Assembly: GCF_001905505.1 (NCBI RefSeq)
Contig: NZ_LIPG01000004.1
Coordinates: 924,943 to 988,942, forward strand
From: Streptomyces sp. CB02058
GTDB taxonomy: Bacteria > Actinomycetota > Actinomycetes > Streptomycetales > Streptomycetaceae
Reading direction: 5' to 3'
Length of the DNA: 64,000 nucleotides
Shown: one piece after another, positions 42,043 to 51,106 of the stretch
Layout of the letters: each line of letters opens with the position of its first letter
Numbering within the stretch: the first letter of the stretch is position 1
Translations under genes and position numbers: made by a program
The notes under the pieces: generated by a model
The model's database searches: none
The model's input: the letters and a program-made list of their open reading frames with translations, nothing else
Told to the model about the DNA's origin: nothing

Positions 42043-44226
42043 TCAGTTCTGCTCAGGGCGCTCGATGGAGACCTTGGGCAGTTTTCGGGCCAGAGGAGCA
42101 GGGAGCCACCAGGCCCGTTCGCCGAGCATCTGCATCACGGCGGGGACGATCAGGCATCGGATGACGACGGCGTCGAGGAGGATGGCGACGGCCAGGCCGA
42201 GTCCGAACTGCTGGAGCATACGGTCGTCGCTGAGAACGAAGGCCCCGAAGACGAACATCATGATGGCCGCGGCGGCGGTGATGACCTTGCCGGTGGATGC
42301 GAGCCCTTCGCGTACGGACTTCGAGGGGTCCTTGGTGCGCGTCCATTCTTCGTGGATACGGGAGATGAGGAAGACCTCGTAGTCCATGGACAGCCCGAAG
42401 ACGATCGCGAAGATCAGCGCTGGGATGAACGCTTCGACGGGACCCGGCTGTGCTCCGAACCAGCCGTGCTGGAACACCAGGGTGATCACGCCGAGGGCAG
42501 CGGAGATGGACAGCAGGTTCAGCACAGCGGCCTTGACGGGAATCCAGATGGACCGGAAGACCAGCAGGAGCAGCAGCGAGGAGAGGCCCACGACGACGGC
42601 GACGAACAGGGGCAGGCGGTCGGCGAGGGTTTCGGAGACGTCCTGGGAGGCGGCGGTGGCGCCGCCGACCAGCACATGGGCGCCGGTGGTGTGCTCCAGG
42701 GGCGGGACCACGTCGTCGCGCAGACGGTGGACGAGGTCTACGGTTTCCTCGGCCTGCGGCGAGGTCGTCGGGTAGACGATGACAGTGGACAGGGCGCCGT
42801 CCTCGGAGCGCATCGCAGGGCCGGCCTCTGCGACGCCGTCGGTGGTGGCGAGCTGGGCCTGGACGGTCTCTCCGGCTTGTTGATCTCCCTTGACCAGGAC
42901 AATGAGCGGTCCGTTGAAGCCTGGGCCGAAGCCCTCGGCGAGCAGGTCGTAGGCGTGGCGTGACGTGGTCTCCTCGGGGTCGTTGCCGGAGTCGGCGAAG
43001 CCAAGGCGCATGCCCAGTGCCGGCGCGGACAGGGCCAGGAGTGCGATCACGCCGACCAGGAGGGTCGGGATCGGACGGCGCTGTACGGCGCGCGCCATGG
43101 CGCGCCAGCCGTTGCCCTCGGTCCTGCCCTTCCCGGTTGCCTTGGCCTGCTGCTTGAGGACATGGCGCTGGATCCGTGTGCCGGACAGTGCCAGCAGGGC
43201 GGGCAGCAGCACCAGGGAGGCGGCCATCGTGATCAGGACGGTGATCGCCACGGCGAGGGCGATGCCCTGAAGGGAGCCGAGTCCGAGGGCGACCAGGCCC
43301 AGCAGGGCGACGATGACGGTGCAGCCGGCGAAGAAGACCGTCCGGCCGGCGGAGTCGAGGGCTTTACGGGCGGCTTCCGAGGGCTCGGCTCCGGCCAGGA
43401 GTTCATGGCGGTAGCGGTAGAAGATCAGCAGGGCGTAGTCGACGCCGACGCCGAGGCCGACGAGCATCAGGATGGGCGGGGTGAAGTCCGCGACGGTGAA
43501 GACGTGCGAGGCCAGGGCGATCAGGCCGATGGAACCGCCCACGGCGAACAGGGCGGTGACCAGTGGCAGAGACGCCGCCAGCAGCGAGCCGAACAGCAGC
43601 ACCAGGATGACCAGAGCCGCCACGATCCCGGCGAGTTCGGCAGTCGGCCCTGCCTTGTCCTCCGCGTTGCGCGCGGCCTCGCCGCCCACTTCGACCTGGA
43701 GGTGCTCGGTGGCAATGCTCTGCGCGGTATCGATGATCTTGGCGACGTCCTCCTTCGGGACATCCTCCGTCTTGCCGTCCAGCGTGACGGACGCGCGGGC
43801 GATCGTGCCGTCCTTCGACACGGCCGATGCGTCGGCGAAGGGGCTGCGCACGTCGGCGACCCCCGCCATCTGCTTCACCTCGGCCAGCATCGGCTCGATG
43901 CTGCCCTTGCCGCTCGTGATGCCGGCGGTGTCCTTGAAGACGATCTCGACGCTGTCGCCCGCCTGGTCACTGCCGTGTTCCTCGAACAGGTCGGTGGCCG
44001 CCTGGGAATCGGTGCCCGGCAGCGAGAAATCGTTCTGATACGCGGAGCCCGCAGCGGTGGAGCCCAGCGCGATGGCAGCCACCACGGCCACCCAGAGCAC
44101 GATGGCGGCCCAACGATGACGCTGCGCCCAACCTGACAGGGCACCGAACCGTCCGACGGGCGCGGGCGAACCGCCCTGCGGCGCAGGCGGGGCCAGGGAC
44201 GCGGCCGAGCCGCGGGGGGAAGACAT
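42043..44226 (-). CDS. MMPL family (RND) exporter
   Basis: A 727-residue membrane protein of the MmpL/ActII-3 family with two repeats. Each has one helix, an external domain and a group of five to six helices; landmarks are LVGLGVGVDYALLIFYRYRHEL in the first and FGLSMDYEVFLISRIHEEW in the second, with the proton-relay Asp-Tyr pairs. These proteins use the proton gradient to export lipids or antibiotics. The ATG at 44226 starts after a long open frame; it is preceded closely by a small membrane protein gene, five bases away, with which it forms an operon. Confidence 0.93.
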   Translation of the reverse strand: MSSPRGSAASLAPPAPQGGSPAPVGRFGALSGWAQRHRWAAIVLWVAVVAAIALGSTAAGSAYQNDFSLPGTDSQAATDLFEEHGSDQAGDSVEIVFKDTAGITSGKGSIEPMLAEVKQMAGVADVRSPFADASAVSKDGTIARASVTLDGKTEDVPKEDVAKIIDTAQSIATEHLQVEVGGEAARNAEDKAGPTAELAGIVAALVILVLLFGSLLAASLPLVTALFAVGGSIGLIALASHVFTVADFTPPILMLVGLGVGVDYALLIFYRYRHELLAGAEPSEAARKALDSAGRTVFFAGCTVIVALLGLVALGLGSLQGIALAVAITVLITMAASLVLLPALLALSGTRIQRHVLKQQAKATGKGRTEGNGWRAMARAVQRRPIPTLLVGVIALLALSAPALGMRLGFADSGNDPEETTSRHAYDLLAEGFGPGFNGPLIVLVKGDQQAGETVQAQLATTDGVAEAGPAMRSEDGALSTVIVYPTTSPQAEETVDLVHRLRDDVVPPLEHTTGAHVLVGGATAASQDVSETLADRLPLFVAVVVGLSSLLLLLVFRSIWIPVKAAVLNLLSISAALGVITLVFQHGWFGAQPGPVEAFIPALIFAIVFGLSMDYEVFLISRIHEEWTRTKDPSKSVREGLASTGKVITAAAAIMMFVFGAFVLSDDRMLQQFGLGLAVAILLDAVVIRCLIVPAVMQMLGERAWWLPAPLARKLPKVSIERPEQN

Positions 44227-44231
44227 GATGC

Positions 44232-44444
44232 CTACCTCGAATTCGAGCGAGTGTTGCCTAGGGTCATCACGCCCACGCATCCTCCGGCCAGAGCGGGCAG
44301 ACCGAGCGTCAGCCCGGCGAACACACCACTGACCGTGATCGAGAACGTTCCGGCGACGGTGACCAGCAGGATTCCGACAGCGGCACCCACGAGTGCACCG
44401 ACGAAGGCCGCGCTGATCCGAGAGGAACCGCGAGACGACGACAT
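44232..44444 (-). CDS. Small two-helix membrane protein
   Basis: A 70-residue protein with two hydrophobic segments (AAFVGALVGAAVGILLVTVAG and VFAGLTLGLPALAGGCVGVMTLG) and a short N-terminal RGSSRIS stretch. It ends five bases before the MmpL start, so the two are co-translated. Perhaps an accessory subunit of the exporter; no family recognised. Confidence 0.75.
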   Translation of the reverse strand: MSSSRGSSRISAAFVGALVGAAVGILLVTVAGTFSITVSGVFAGLTLGLPALAGGCVGVMTLGNTRSNSR

Positions 44445-44525
44445 GCCTCGATCCTGCTCGGGGCCCCGGGGCGCGGGCGTCGGCCCACGGCTGACACCCG
44501 GCCTGCACCAGGAGCAGGAGCCGAC

Positions 44526-44561
44526 GGCCGTGCCGTACACCAGCAGATGTACGGCACGGCC
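44526..44561. promoter_or_regulatory. Long inverted repeat between MmpL operon and two-component genes
   Basis: A perfect inverted repeat with 14-base arms (GGCCGTGCCGTACA at 44526-44539, complement at 44548-44561) and an eight-base centre, midway in the 202-base divergent gap. Likely a binding site for the response regulator at 45797, or a dimeric repressor. Confidence 0.55.
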
Positions 44562-44646
44562 ACCGCGTACCTCCCCAGCACGCAACCTCGACGCAAAGCC
44601 GGACATACAGTTCCGGTTCCCGTCGCGCCGCGGGCAGAATGAAGCA

Positions 44647-45822
44647 ATGCCGCACCTCGACACAACGCGCCTCCGCCTGCCGACCGGGACAGGTGCCGAT
44701 GTCGCGCTCGCCGGGGTCGTACTGGTGCTGGCTGGGGTGGCCGAGGGGCAGCGGCTGGGATCGAACTGGGACGCGGGCACCTCGGTGATCGGCTCCTGGC
44801 TGCTGGCAGTGGCGGTGTGTGCCGCACTGCCTCTGCGCCGCCGGTACCCGGTGGCGGTCGGCTGGCTCACGGTGATCGGCACGGGCGCCTACTACCTGCT
44901 GAGCACGGTCGACGGCCCACTCGTCCTGATCCCGATCGCCGCGCTGTACGCGCTGGCGGCCCGCGGACGGATCCGGGCAGCGGTCGCCATGGCGGCGGTG
45001 ATGGTCATCGGCGTCGGGGCGGGTGTTCTGGCCGGCACCGGCGACGTGAACGGTACAGCGGTGTTCATGCTGACCGGCTGGCTCGTCGCGGTGGTGGCGC
45101 TGGGCACGATGCGCCACGGCCGGGTCGCCTACGCCGAGGAGGAGGCCAGGCTTCGCGCCACTCAGGAGCGGCTGCGCATCGCCCGTGAACTGCACGACGT
45201 CATCGGCCACAACATGTCGATGATCCACGTGCAGGCGTCCTCCGCACTCCACCGGATGCAGAAGGATCCCGCCCAGGCGCAGGAGGCGCTGACCGCCATC
45301 AAGCAGGGCAGCAAGGAGGGCCTGCAGGAACTACGAGCCACCCTCGGGGTCCTGCGCCAGGTCGACGAGGAGGCTCCCACCGCTCCGTCGCCGGGCCTGT
45401 CCAGGATCGATGAGCTGGTCTCCTCCGCTGCTCGCGCGGGTCTCGACGTGCGCGTCGAGGAGAGCGGCATCCCCTCACCGCTCCCGGCGGCGGTGGACCT
45501 CGCCGCCTATCGCATCGTCCAGGAATCGCTGACCAACGCCGCCAAGCACAGCGGCGCCCGACACGTCGCCGTCGAGATCCACCATGGCGAACGGGGACTG
45601 GGGCTCAGGGTCCAGGACGACGGCCACGGTGCGACCCGCTCCAGGCGCGAGGGCGGAAGCGGAATCACGGGCATGACGGAACGGGCTCGCGCACTGGGCG
45701 GAACCCTGAGCGCCGGGCCCGGCCGTGCGGGCGGCTTCATCGTCCGGGGCCAGCTACCGTTCCCGGACCATCACGAGCCGATCGACGGAGCAGTACATGA
45801 TCAGGATCCTGCTGGCGGATGA
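44647..45822 (+). CDS. Sensor histidine kinase (NarL-type, HPK7)
   Basis: A 391-residue kinase. Five to six hydrophobic segments (residues about 20-155) form a membrane sensor without a large outer domain. The dimerisation domain HisKA_3 has RIARELHDVIGHNMSMIHVQ (phosphorylated His near 182), and the ATPase domain has the N-box LTNAAKHSGA and a glycine motif (GSGITGMTERARALGG). It phosphorylates the response regulator encoded next, whose start overlaps its end by 26 bases. The ATG at 44647 is chosen as the first after the inverted repeat. The signal may be envelope or drug stress, given the divergent exporter. Confidence 0.94.
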   Translation: MPHLDTTRLRLPTGTGADVALAGVVLVLAGVAEGQRLGSNWDAGTSVIGSWLLAVAVCAALPLRRRYPVAVGWLTVIGTGAYYLLSTVDGPLVLIPIAALYALAARGRIRAAVAMAAVMVIGVGAGVLAGTGDVNGTAVFMLTGWLVAVVALGTMRHGRVAYAEEEARLRATQERLRIARELHDVIGHNMSMIHVQASSALHRMQKDPAQAQEALTAIKQGSKEGLQELRATLGVLRQVDEEAPTAPSPGLSRIDELVSSAARAGLDVRVEESGIPSPLPAAVDLAAYRIVQESLTNAAKHSGARHVAVEIHHGERGLGLRVQDDGHGATRSRREGGSGITGMTERARALGGTLSAGPGRAGGFIVRGQLPFPDHHEPIDGAVHDQDPAGG

Positions 45823-46468
45823 CCAGCGCCTCGTACGCGCAGGGATCCGCGGCATCCTCGACGACGAGGACGACCTGCACGTGGTCGCAGAGGCCGCCGA
45901 CGGGGAGGCCGCTCTTGCCGCCTGCCGTGAACTGCGTCCCGATGTGGTGCTGATGGACATCCGTATGCCGGTCATGGACGGACTCGAAGCCGCTCGTCGC
46001 ATCACCACCGACGAGGCACTGGCGGCGGTGAAGGTGGTCATGCTGACCACCTTCGACCTCGACGCGTACGTGTACGGGGCCCTGCGGGCCGGCGCCACGG
46101 GTTTCCTCGTCAAGGACACCGAACCGGCGGAACTCCTGCACGCGGTGCGCGTCGCCGTGCAAGGTGACGCACTCATCAGCCCTTCCATCACCCGCAGGCT
46201 CATCGCCGAATTCGCCAACCGTCCGGACAACCCTCAGGGGCCCGACCCACGCCTCGACGCGCTGACCAGCCGCGAACGGGAAGTCATGCGGCTGATCGCC
46301 GCCGGACGCACCAACGACGAGATCGCCGCGCAACTGGTGGTCTCGCCTCTGACCGCGAAGACCCACGTCAGCCGCATCATGGCCAAACTCGGCGCCCGCG
46401 ACAGGTCGCAAGTCGTGGTCATGGCTTATGAGTACCGCATGGTCAGCCCCGGCTGGCTCACGGACTGA
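45797..46468 (+). CDS. NarL/FixJ-type response regulator
   Basis: A 223-residue regulator with a receiver domain (acid pocket DD at residues 8-9, phospho-acceptor in DVVLMDIRMP near residue 54, conserved Thr in MLTTFD and Lys in LVKDTEP) and a C-terminal LuxR helix-turn-helix (LTSREREVMRLIAAGRTNDEIAAQL to THVSRIMAKL). It overlaps the kinase gene by 26 bases and is its cognate partner. The divergent small-protein/MmpL operon with its inverted repeat is a plausible target. Confidence 0.95.
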   Translation: MIRILLADDQRLVRAGIRGILDDEDDLHVVAEAADGEAALAACRELRPDVVLMDIRMPVMDGLEAARRITTDEALAAVKVVMLTTFDLDAYVYGALRAGATGFLVKDTEPAELLHAVRVAVQGDALISPSITRRLIAEFANRPDNPQGPDPRLDALTSREREVMRLIAAGRTNDEIAAQLVVSPLTAKTHVSRIMAKLGARDRSQVVVMAYEYRMVSPGWLTD

Positions 46469-46781
46469 TTCCCCGGGCAGCTGAAACCTCAGCCGTGTGA
46501 CGCCGTCGTCACCCCCCCCGCCACCCGCTGCGGGTCGGCGGCGGGGGACCGACGACGCCTACCGCGCGCCGGTCAGGGGTCCGGTGAGACAGCGCTGCGG
46601 CATGGTCCCGATCGGCACACGGAGACCTCAGCGGCCGTCTGAGCACCCTCCGGCACCCGCGGTGCCGGAGCGACCTCGGGCAGGCCGACCGGGGCGGCGT
46701 TCCTGCGAGCCGCGGCCTGCCCACCCGGGACTCCTTCGTCCAGGAGGTCCGTATCCACTGAACGGTGACCTCCACAACGCC
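46469..46781. other. 313-base gap without a recognisable gene
   Basis: Between the convergent response regulator and MFS genes. Reading frames exist on both strands but show no family pattern, start signal or codon bias that would support a gene. No strong hairpin seen. Confidence 0.5.
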
Positions 46782-48026
46782 TCATGAATGGCCGCGGGAC
46801 GGTTCCGGCTCGTGCTGTGACGTCGGGTCCTGCCGGGGAAGCAGGAGCGGGCCGGCCAGGATGAGCAGTCCCGCGACCGTGAGAGCGGTGCGTGGGCCGG
46901 TGACGTCGGCGAGCAGCCCGGCGAGCGCGGTGAGGACGGCGATGGACGCCTGCTGGCCGATCGACCAGGCCGTCAGGGTGCGGGCGACGAGATGCTCTGG
47001 GGTGTGTTCGAGCCGGTAGGTGGCGAGCACCGGGCTGTACAGGCTCATGTTGATGATGATCGCCAACTGGACGGCCATCACGGTGACGAGGCCGATGACG
47101 CCGGGACCGACGAAGGCCAGGCCGATCAGCCAGACGGCGCGCAGGGTGCCGACGGTCCGGAAGACCCGGTGCCGCCCGAAGCGGGCCACGACACGGCGGG
47201 CCAGCCGCGAGCCGATGAGCCCGCCGAGGCAGGGGACGGCGAAGGCGAGGCCGTACTGCCAGGGTGGGAAACCGAGTTGCCGGAGCAGGAGCACGGCCAG
47301 CAGCGGCTCGGTGGCCATGATCAGACCGGCGACGAGCATCTGGTTGAGATAGAGGGGCCGCAGACCGGGGTGACCCATGATGTGCCGCCAGCCCTCGAAC
47401 AGCGCGCCCGCCCGGATCGGGCCCCTGCCGGTCGTTCGCGGTGCTGCTTCCTGGCCGCGGATCGCGGTGATGCCCAGCGCGGAGAGCAGGTAGCTGAGCG
47501 CGTCGGCCACCACGGTGGTGACCGGCCCGAACAGGCCGATCGCCGCCCCGCCCAGCGGTGGGCCCACCGCGATGGAGCTCCAGTTCGTGGACTCGAACCG
47601 TGCGTTGGCGCTGAGCAGGTCGTCCGGTGGGACGAGGGCCTTGAGGTAGGCGCCACTGGCCGCGTTGAACGCGATCCTGGCTGCGGCGACCACGGCCGAG
47701 ACCACGAGCAGCTGGACGAGACCGAGCCGTCCGAAGGCGTAGGCGACCGGGATCGTCGCCATGGCCGCGAACCGGGCCAGGTCCATCATGATCATGACCG
47801 GGCGCTTGCGCCGGAACTCCACCCACGGCGCGAGGGGCACCGCGATCAGCGCACCCACCGCAGGCCCCACTGCGGACAGGGCGGACACCTCGGCGGGTCC
47901 GGCATGGAGCACCAGCACGGCGATCAGCGGCAACGCCCCGAACCCAAGCCCGGACCCGTACGCGCTCATCGCGTACGACGCCCAGAGCCAGCCGAACCGC
48001 CGGCCCAGCCGTCTCCTGCCCACCAT
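46782..48026 (-). CDS. MFS transporter (drug-efflux type)
   Basis: A 414-residue major facilitator with 12 predicted helices. It begins MVGRRRLGRRFGWLWASYAMSAYGSGL and carries the half-way motif LNQMLVAGLIMATEPLLAVLLLRQLGFPPWQYGLAFAVPCLGGLIGSRLARRVVARFGRHRVFR. The group is related to macrolide and small-drug exporters. It is divergent from a LysR gene with 139 bases between, so the two very likely form a regulatory pair. Substrate unknown. Confidence 0.91.
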   Translation of the reverse strand: MVGRRRLGRRFGWLWASYAMSAYGSGLGFGALPLIAVLVLHAGPAEVSALSAVGPAVGALIAVPLAPWVEFRRKRPVMIMMDLARFAAMATIPVAYAFGRLGLVQLLVVSAVVAAARIAFNAASGAYLKALVPPDDLLSANARFESTNWSSIAVGPPLGGAAIGLFGPVTTVVADALSYLLSALGITAIRGQEAAPRTTGRGPIRAGALFEGWRHIMGHPGLRPLYLNQMLVAGLIMATEPLLAVLLLRQLGFPPWQYGLAFAVPCLGGLIGSRLARRVVARFGRHRVFRTVGTLRAVWLIGLAFVGPGVIGLVTVMAVQLAIIINMSLYSPVLATYRLEHTPEHLVARTLTAWSIGQQASIAVLTALAGLLADVTGPRTALTVAGLLILAGPLLLPRQDPTSQHEPEPSRGHS

Positions 48027-48132
48027 GCTCAGCGCACTCCCTCGAGGTCACACCCGGACAAGCTGACGTTGACCGAAGAGAGGTAAGCGGGCAGGACAAC
48101 CGCAGGTCAAACAACCGGCGCGCCAGCAATGC

Positions 48133-48147
48133 ACAACCACTGGTTGT
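48133..48147. promoter_or_regulatory. Candidate LysR-type operator
   Basis: ACAACCA-C-TGGTTGT, a perfect 15-base palindrome in the gap between the divergent MFS and LysR genes, 18 bases before the LysR start. It includes T-N-A type ends usual for LysR boxes. Position fits autoregulation. Confidence 0.6.
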
Positions 48148-48165
48148 TCACTAAGGTGGGTCGGC

Positions 48166-49101
48166 GTGGATCTCGAAGCAGTACGCACCTTCGCCGCCGT
48201 CGCGGACGCGGGCCAGTTCCAGAAGGCCGCCGCCGACCTGTCGATCACCCAGCAGGCCGTCTCCAAACGCATCGCCACACTGGAGCGCGCCCTCGGCGTG
48301 CGGTTGTTCACCCGTGCGCCACGGGGCGTCGAGCTCACCATCGACGGGCAGGCGTTCCTGCCCCACGCACGCGAGCTGCTCCGCGTCGCCGAGCGTGCGG
48401 GCGCGTCCGTGCGCCCCGGCCGCCGTCCGCTGCGCGTCGACGTGATCGCCTCGCGCAGCGCGCAGTCGAGCCTGATGCGCGGCTTCCACCGTGCTCACCC
48501 CGAGATCGACCTCGGCGTGATGATGCTGCTCGACATCGAGACCGCGGTCACCGCCATCGGTTCCGGCGCGATCGACGCGTCCTTCCGCGCCGTCGCCGCG
48601 CCCGGCCGGCCGCTTCCCGAGGGCATCGAGTCCGTCCGGGTGCTCGACGAGCCGCTCGAGCTCCTCACCGGCCCCGCCCACGCGCTGGCGGACGCCCGGT
48701 CGGTGACCGTCGCCCAGCTCGCGGGGCACCGGATCTGGATGCCCGGCATCGCCCCCGGTACCGAATGGGGCGCCTACTACGACGACCTCGTCGCAGAGTT
48801 CGGCCTCACCATCGAGGTCACCGGCCCCAACTTCGGCTCGGACGCGCTCCTCGACACGATCGCCGACACCCCCGCCCTGGCCACCTTCATGGGCGAGCAC
48901 AGCCGCCTCATCTGGCCCGACGGACACGGCCTGCGCCGCATTCCGGTGACCGACCCGACGCCCGTCTACCCGCACTCGCTCCTGTGGCACCGCGACAACC
49001 CCCACCCGGCGCTGGCCACCCTCCGCACCCACCTCGCCGCCACGACGGCCGGCCACGACGCCGTCGGGACCTGGGTGCCCGGCTGGGTGGTTCCGGACTG
49101 A
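48166..49101 (+). CDS. LysR family transcriptional regulator
   Basis: A 311-residue LysR protein: winged helix-turn-helix at residues 1-60 (MDLEAVRTFAAVADAGQFQKAAADLSITQQAVSKRIATLERALGVRLFTR) and an effector domain from about residue 90. The start is a GTG at 48166. It is divergent from the MFS exporter gene, with a perfect palindrome between, and likely controls it. Confidence 0.93.
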   Translation: MDLEAVRTFAAVADAGQFQKAAADLSITQQAVSKRIATLERALGVRLFTRAPRGVELTIDGQAFLPHARELLRVAERAGASVRPGRRPLRVDVIASRSAQSSLMRGFHRAHPEIDLGVMMLLDIETAVTAIGSGAIDASFRAVAAPGRPLPEGIESVRVLDEPLELLTGPAHALADARSVTVAQLAGHRIWMPGIAPGTEWGAYYDDLVAEFGLTIEVTGPNFGSDALLDTIADTPALATFMGEHSRLIWPDGHGLRRIPVTDPTPVYPHSLLWHRDNPHPALATLRTHLAATTAGHDAVGTWVPGWVVPD

Positions 49102-49105
49102 GCGG

Positions 49106-49127
49106 CCCGGCGGTGGGCGCCGCCGGG
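49106..49127 (+). terminator. Terminator hairpin after the LysR gene
   Basis: A perfect eight-base stem (CCCGGCGG, CCGCCGGG) with a six-base loop, four bases after the stop codon. The rest of the gap up to 49370 is relatively AT-rich and holds no gene I can support. Confidence 0.55.
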
Positions 49128-49370
49128 AGCGAGGAGGTTGATCAACCGACAAGCACCACAGGGGAGTTCGCCTCACCGATTACCGAACTCGGTGTTCCTT
49201 TCCCGGATCAATGCAAACCCGACACCGTGCCAACTCGCTCCGGGTAAAGGCGAGACGGTCCATTCATCACCTCGGGACAATGACTGCTGACATTCGGTCG
49301 AATTGGCGATCACCGAACGACCGCCCCCAACGAGCGAGCCAATCACGCTTTGAATTGCGCCCATGAGAAA

Positions 49371-49407
49371 ACGGCCGCTGTCCCACCCAGGGTGGGACAG
49401 CGGCCGT
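49371..49407 (-). terminator. Strong rho-independent terminator of the DHA2 transporter gene
   Basis: A perfect 17-base stem (ACGGCCGCTGTCCCACC at 49371-49387, complement at 49391-49407) with a three-base loop, followed on the minus strand by TTTTC. It lies 18 bases beyond the stop codon and marks a firm transcription boundary. Confidence 0.9.
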
Positions 49408-49424
49408 GACAGATACGCCTTGCC

Positions 49425-51026
49425 TCAGCTCTTCGTGCCCACGGGGTTCACGGCATCGGGAGCAGCGGCAGGCCCGTCCTGCTCGTCCCCGGCCCCGGAG
49501 GGTGCCGCCACGGCAGGTCCTGCGGCGCCTCTCAGCAGCAGCACGACCAGCAGGGAGGCGAGCAGCAGGACACCCGAGCCGGCCAGCGCCGCCGCGTTCA
49601 GGCCGTCGGTGAAGGACTCGCGCGCCGCGGTGAGCAGCGCGCCGCCCACGTCGTCCGGGAGTTCACCGGCCACCAGAACAGCCGCCGCGAGGGTCTCCCT
49701 CGCCGCGTCCAGCGCCTCGGCAGGCAGCCCGTCAGGCACCGAACCGTCCAGGCTGCTGCGGTACACCGCGCTGCCGAGTGTGCCGAGAGTGGCCAGACCC
49801 ACCGCGCCGCCCAGCTCCTGGCCGGTCTGGAGCGTGGCGGAGGCGATGCCCGCCTTCTCCGGCGGAGCGGAGCCCACCACCATGCCGGTGAGCAGGGGCA
49901 TCGTGGCGGCGACCCCGGCGGACAGCCCACCCGCGCCGACCAGCACCATCCACAGCGGGGAGTCCGCTCGGACCTGGGTGAGGAAGAGCAGACCGGCGGC
50001 GGTGAGGACGAACGCACCACCCACGATGTATGCGTGGTCCACACGCTGCGCCAGGCCCGTGGACACTCCGGTGGCGAGGAAGATGCCGACCGACGGAGTG
50101 AGGCTCCACAGAGAGGCCTCCAGCGCCGACATCCCCTGGACCGACTGCAGATACTGCGTGGTGAAGATCGCGAAGCCGATCATCACCCAGGAGGCGACCA
50201 TCGCGAAGACCACTCCGCCACGGAAGGCGCGGGTCCGGAGCAGCGACAGGTCCAGCAGCGGTGCGGCGGCCGTGCGTTGGCGCAGGACGAAGAGGAGGGC
50301 GATGACCAGGCCGACCACGATCGCCACCACCGGCACGACCTCGAAGCCGTCCGCCCCGAGCTCCTTGATCCCGTAGATGATCGGGAGGATCGCGCCGAGC
50401 GACAGCACACAGCTGAGCGCGTCGAAGGGTCCCGGCTGCGGGTCCTTGAACTCCGGCAGCAGCCGGGGCGCCAGGAGCAGGAGCAGCACCATCACCGGAG
50501 CGTTGATGAGGAACACCGAGCCCCACCAGAAGAACTCCAGCATCACTCCGGAGAGCACGGGGCCGAGGGAGACACCGGAGATCAGGACGGCCGACCAGAC
50601 GCCGAGGGCCTTCGCCCGCTGCGTCGCGTCGGTGAAGATGCTGCGGATCAGCGAGAGCGTGGACGGCAGCAGGCAGGCGCCGCCGACGCCGAGGAGGGCG
50701 CGGGCGCCGATCAGCATGCCCGCGCTGGAGGCGTAGGCGGCGATCAGCGAGGCACCACCGAAGAAGACCGTGCCGGTCATGAGCAGCTTGCGCCGGCCCA
50801 TCCGGTCGCCGACCGACCCCATGGTGACGAGGAGTCCGGCCAGCACGAAGGCGTAGATGTCGAAGACCCACAGCAGCTGCGTACCGCTGGGCGACAGGTC
50901 GGCGCTGATCGCCGGCACGGCGAAGAAGAGGATGGAGATGTCCATCGACACCAGCAGCAGCGGCAGTGCCAGGACTGCGAGCGCCAGCCATTCTTTGCGT
51001 CCTGCGAGGGCAGGCTCGGTCGTCAT
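49425..51026 (-). CDS. DHA2-type MFS drug transporter (SmvA/QacA-like)
   Basis: A 533-residue exporter with 14 predicted helices, a length usual for the DHA2 group. Motif A (GSVGDRMGRRKLLMTGTVFFGG, near residue 65) and motif C-like (WSAVLISGVSLGPVLSGVML) are clear. It probably exports small drugs using the proton gradient. The ATG at 51026 is chosen because GGAAGG lies nine bases upstream; a start at 51089 would overlap the operator. Being next to a biosynthetic cluster with a pathway regulator, it could export the cluster product; a general drug pump is the alternative. Confidence 0.92.
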   Translation of the reverse strand: MTTEPALAGRKEWLALAVLALPLLLVSMDISILFFAVPAISADLSPSGTQLLWVFDIYAFVLAGLLVTMGSVGDRMGRRKLLMTGTVFFGGASLIAAYASSAGMLIGARALLGVGGACLLPSTLSLIRSIFTDATQRAKALGVWSAVLISGVSLGPVLSGVMLEFFWWGSVFLINAPVMVLLLLLAPRLLPEFKDPQPGPFDALSCVLSLGAILPIIYGIKELGADGFEVVPVVAIVVGLVIALLFVLRQRTAAAPLLDLSLLRTRAFRGGVVFAMVASWVMIGFAIFTTQYLQSVQGMSALEASLWSLTPSVGIFLATGVSTGLAQRVDHAYIVGGAFVLTAAGLLFLTQVRADSPLWMVLVGAGGLSAGVAATMPLLTGMVVGSAPPEKAGIASATLQTGQELGGAVGLATLGTLGSAVYRSSLDGSVPDGLPAEALDAARETLAAAVLVAGELPDDVGGALLTAARESFTDGLNAAALAGSGVLLLASLLVVLLLRGAAGPAVAAPSGAGDEQDGPAAAPDAVNPVGTKS

Positions 51027-51090
51027 CGGTTGTACCTTCCTGATGAAAACGGTATGGCGATCGTCTCGTCCGCACTCACGGCCCAACACC

Positions 51091-51106
51091 CCTAGGGCCC
51101 CCTAGG
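51091..51106. promoter_or_regulatory. Palindromic operator upstream of the DHA2 transporter
   Basis: CCTAGGG-CC-CCCTAGG, a perfect 16-base palindrome 65-80 bases before the transporter start. It is typical of TetR- or MarR-bound operators of drug pumps; no such regulator is encoded beside it. Confidence 0.6.

Noticed and set aside
44444..45252. Extension of the MmpL frame to a start at 45252
   Set aside because: It would cover the small membrane protein and the antisense of the histidine kinase; similarity to MmpL begins at 44226.
46509..46775. Small minus-strand frame downstream of the MFS gene as a peptide precursor
   Set aside because: No leader-core pattern, ribosome binding site or processing genes nearby.
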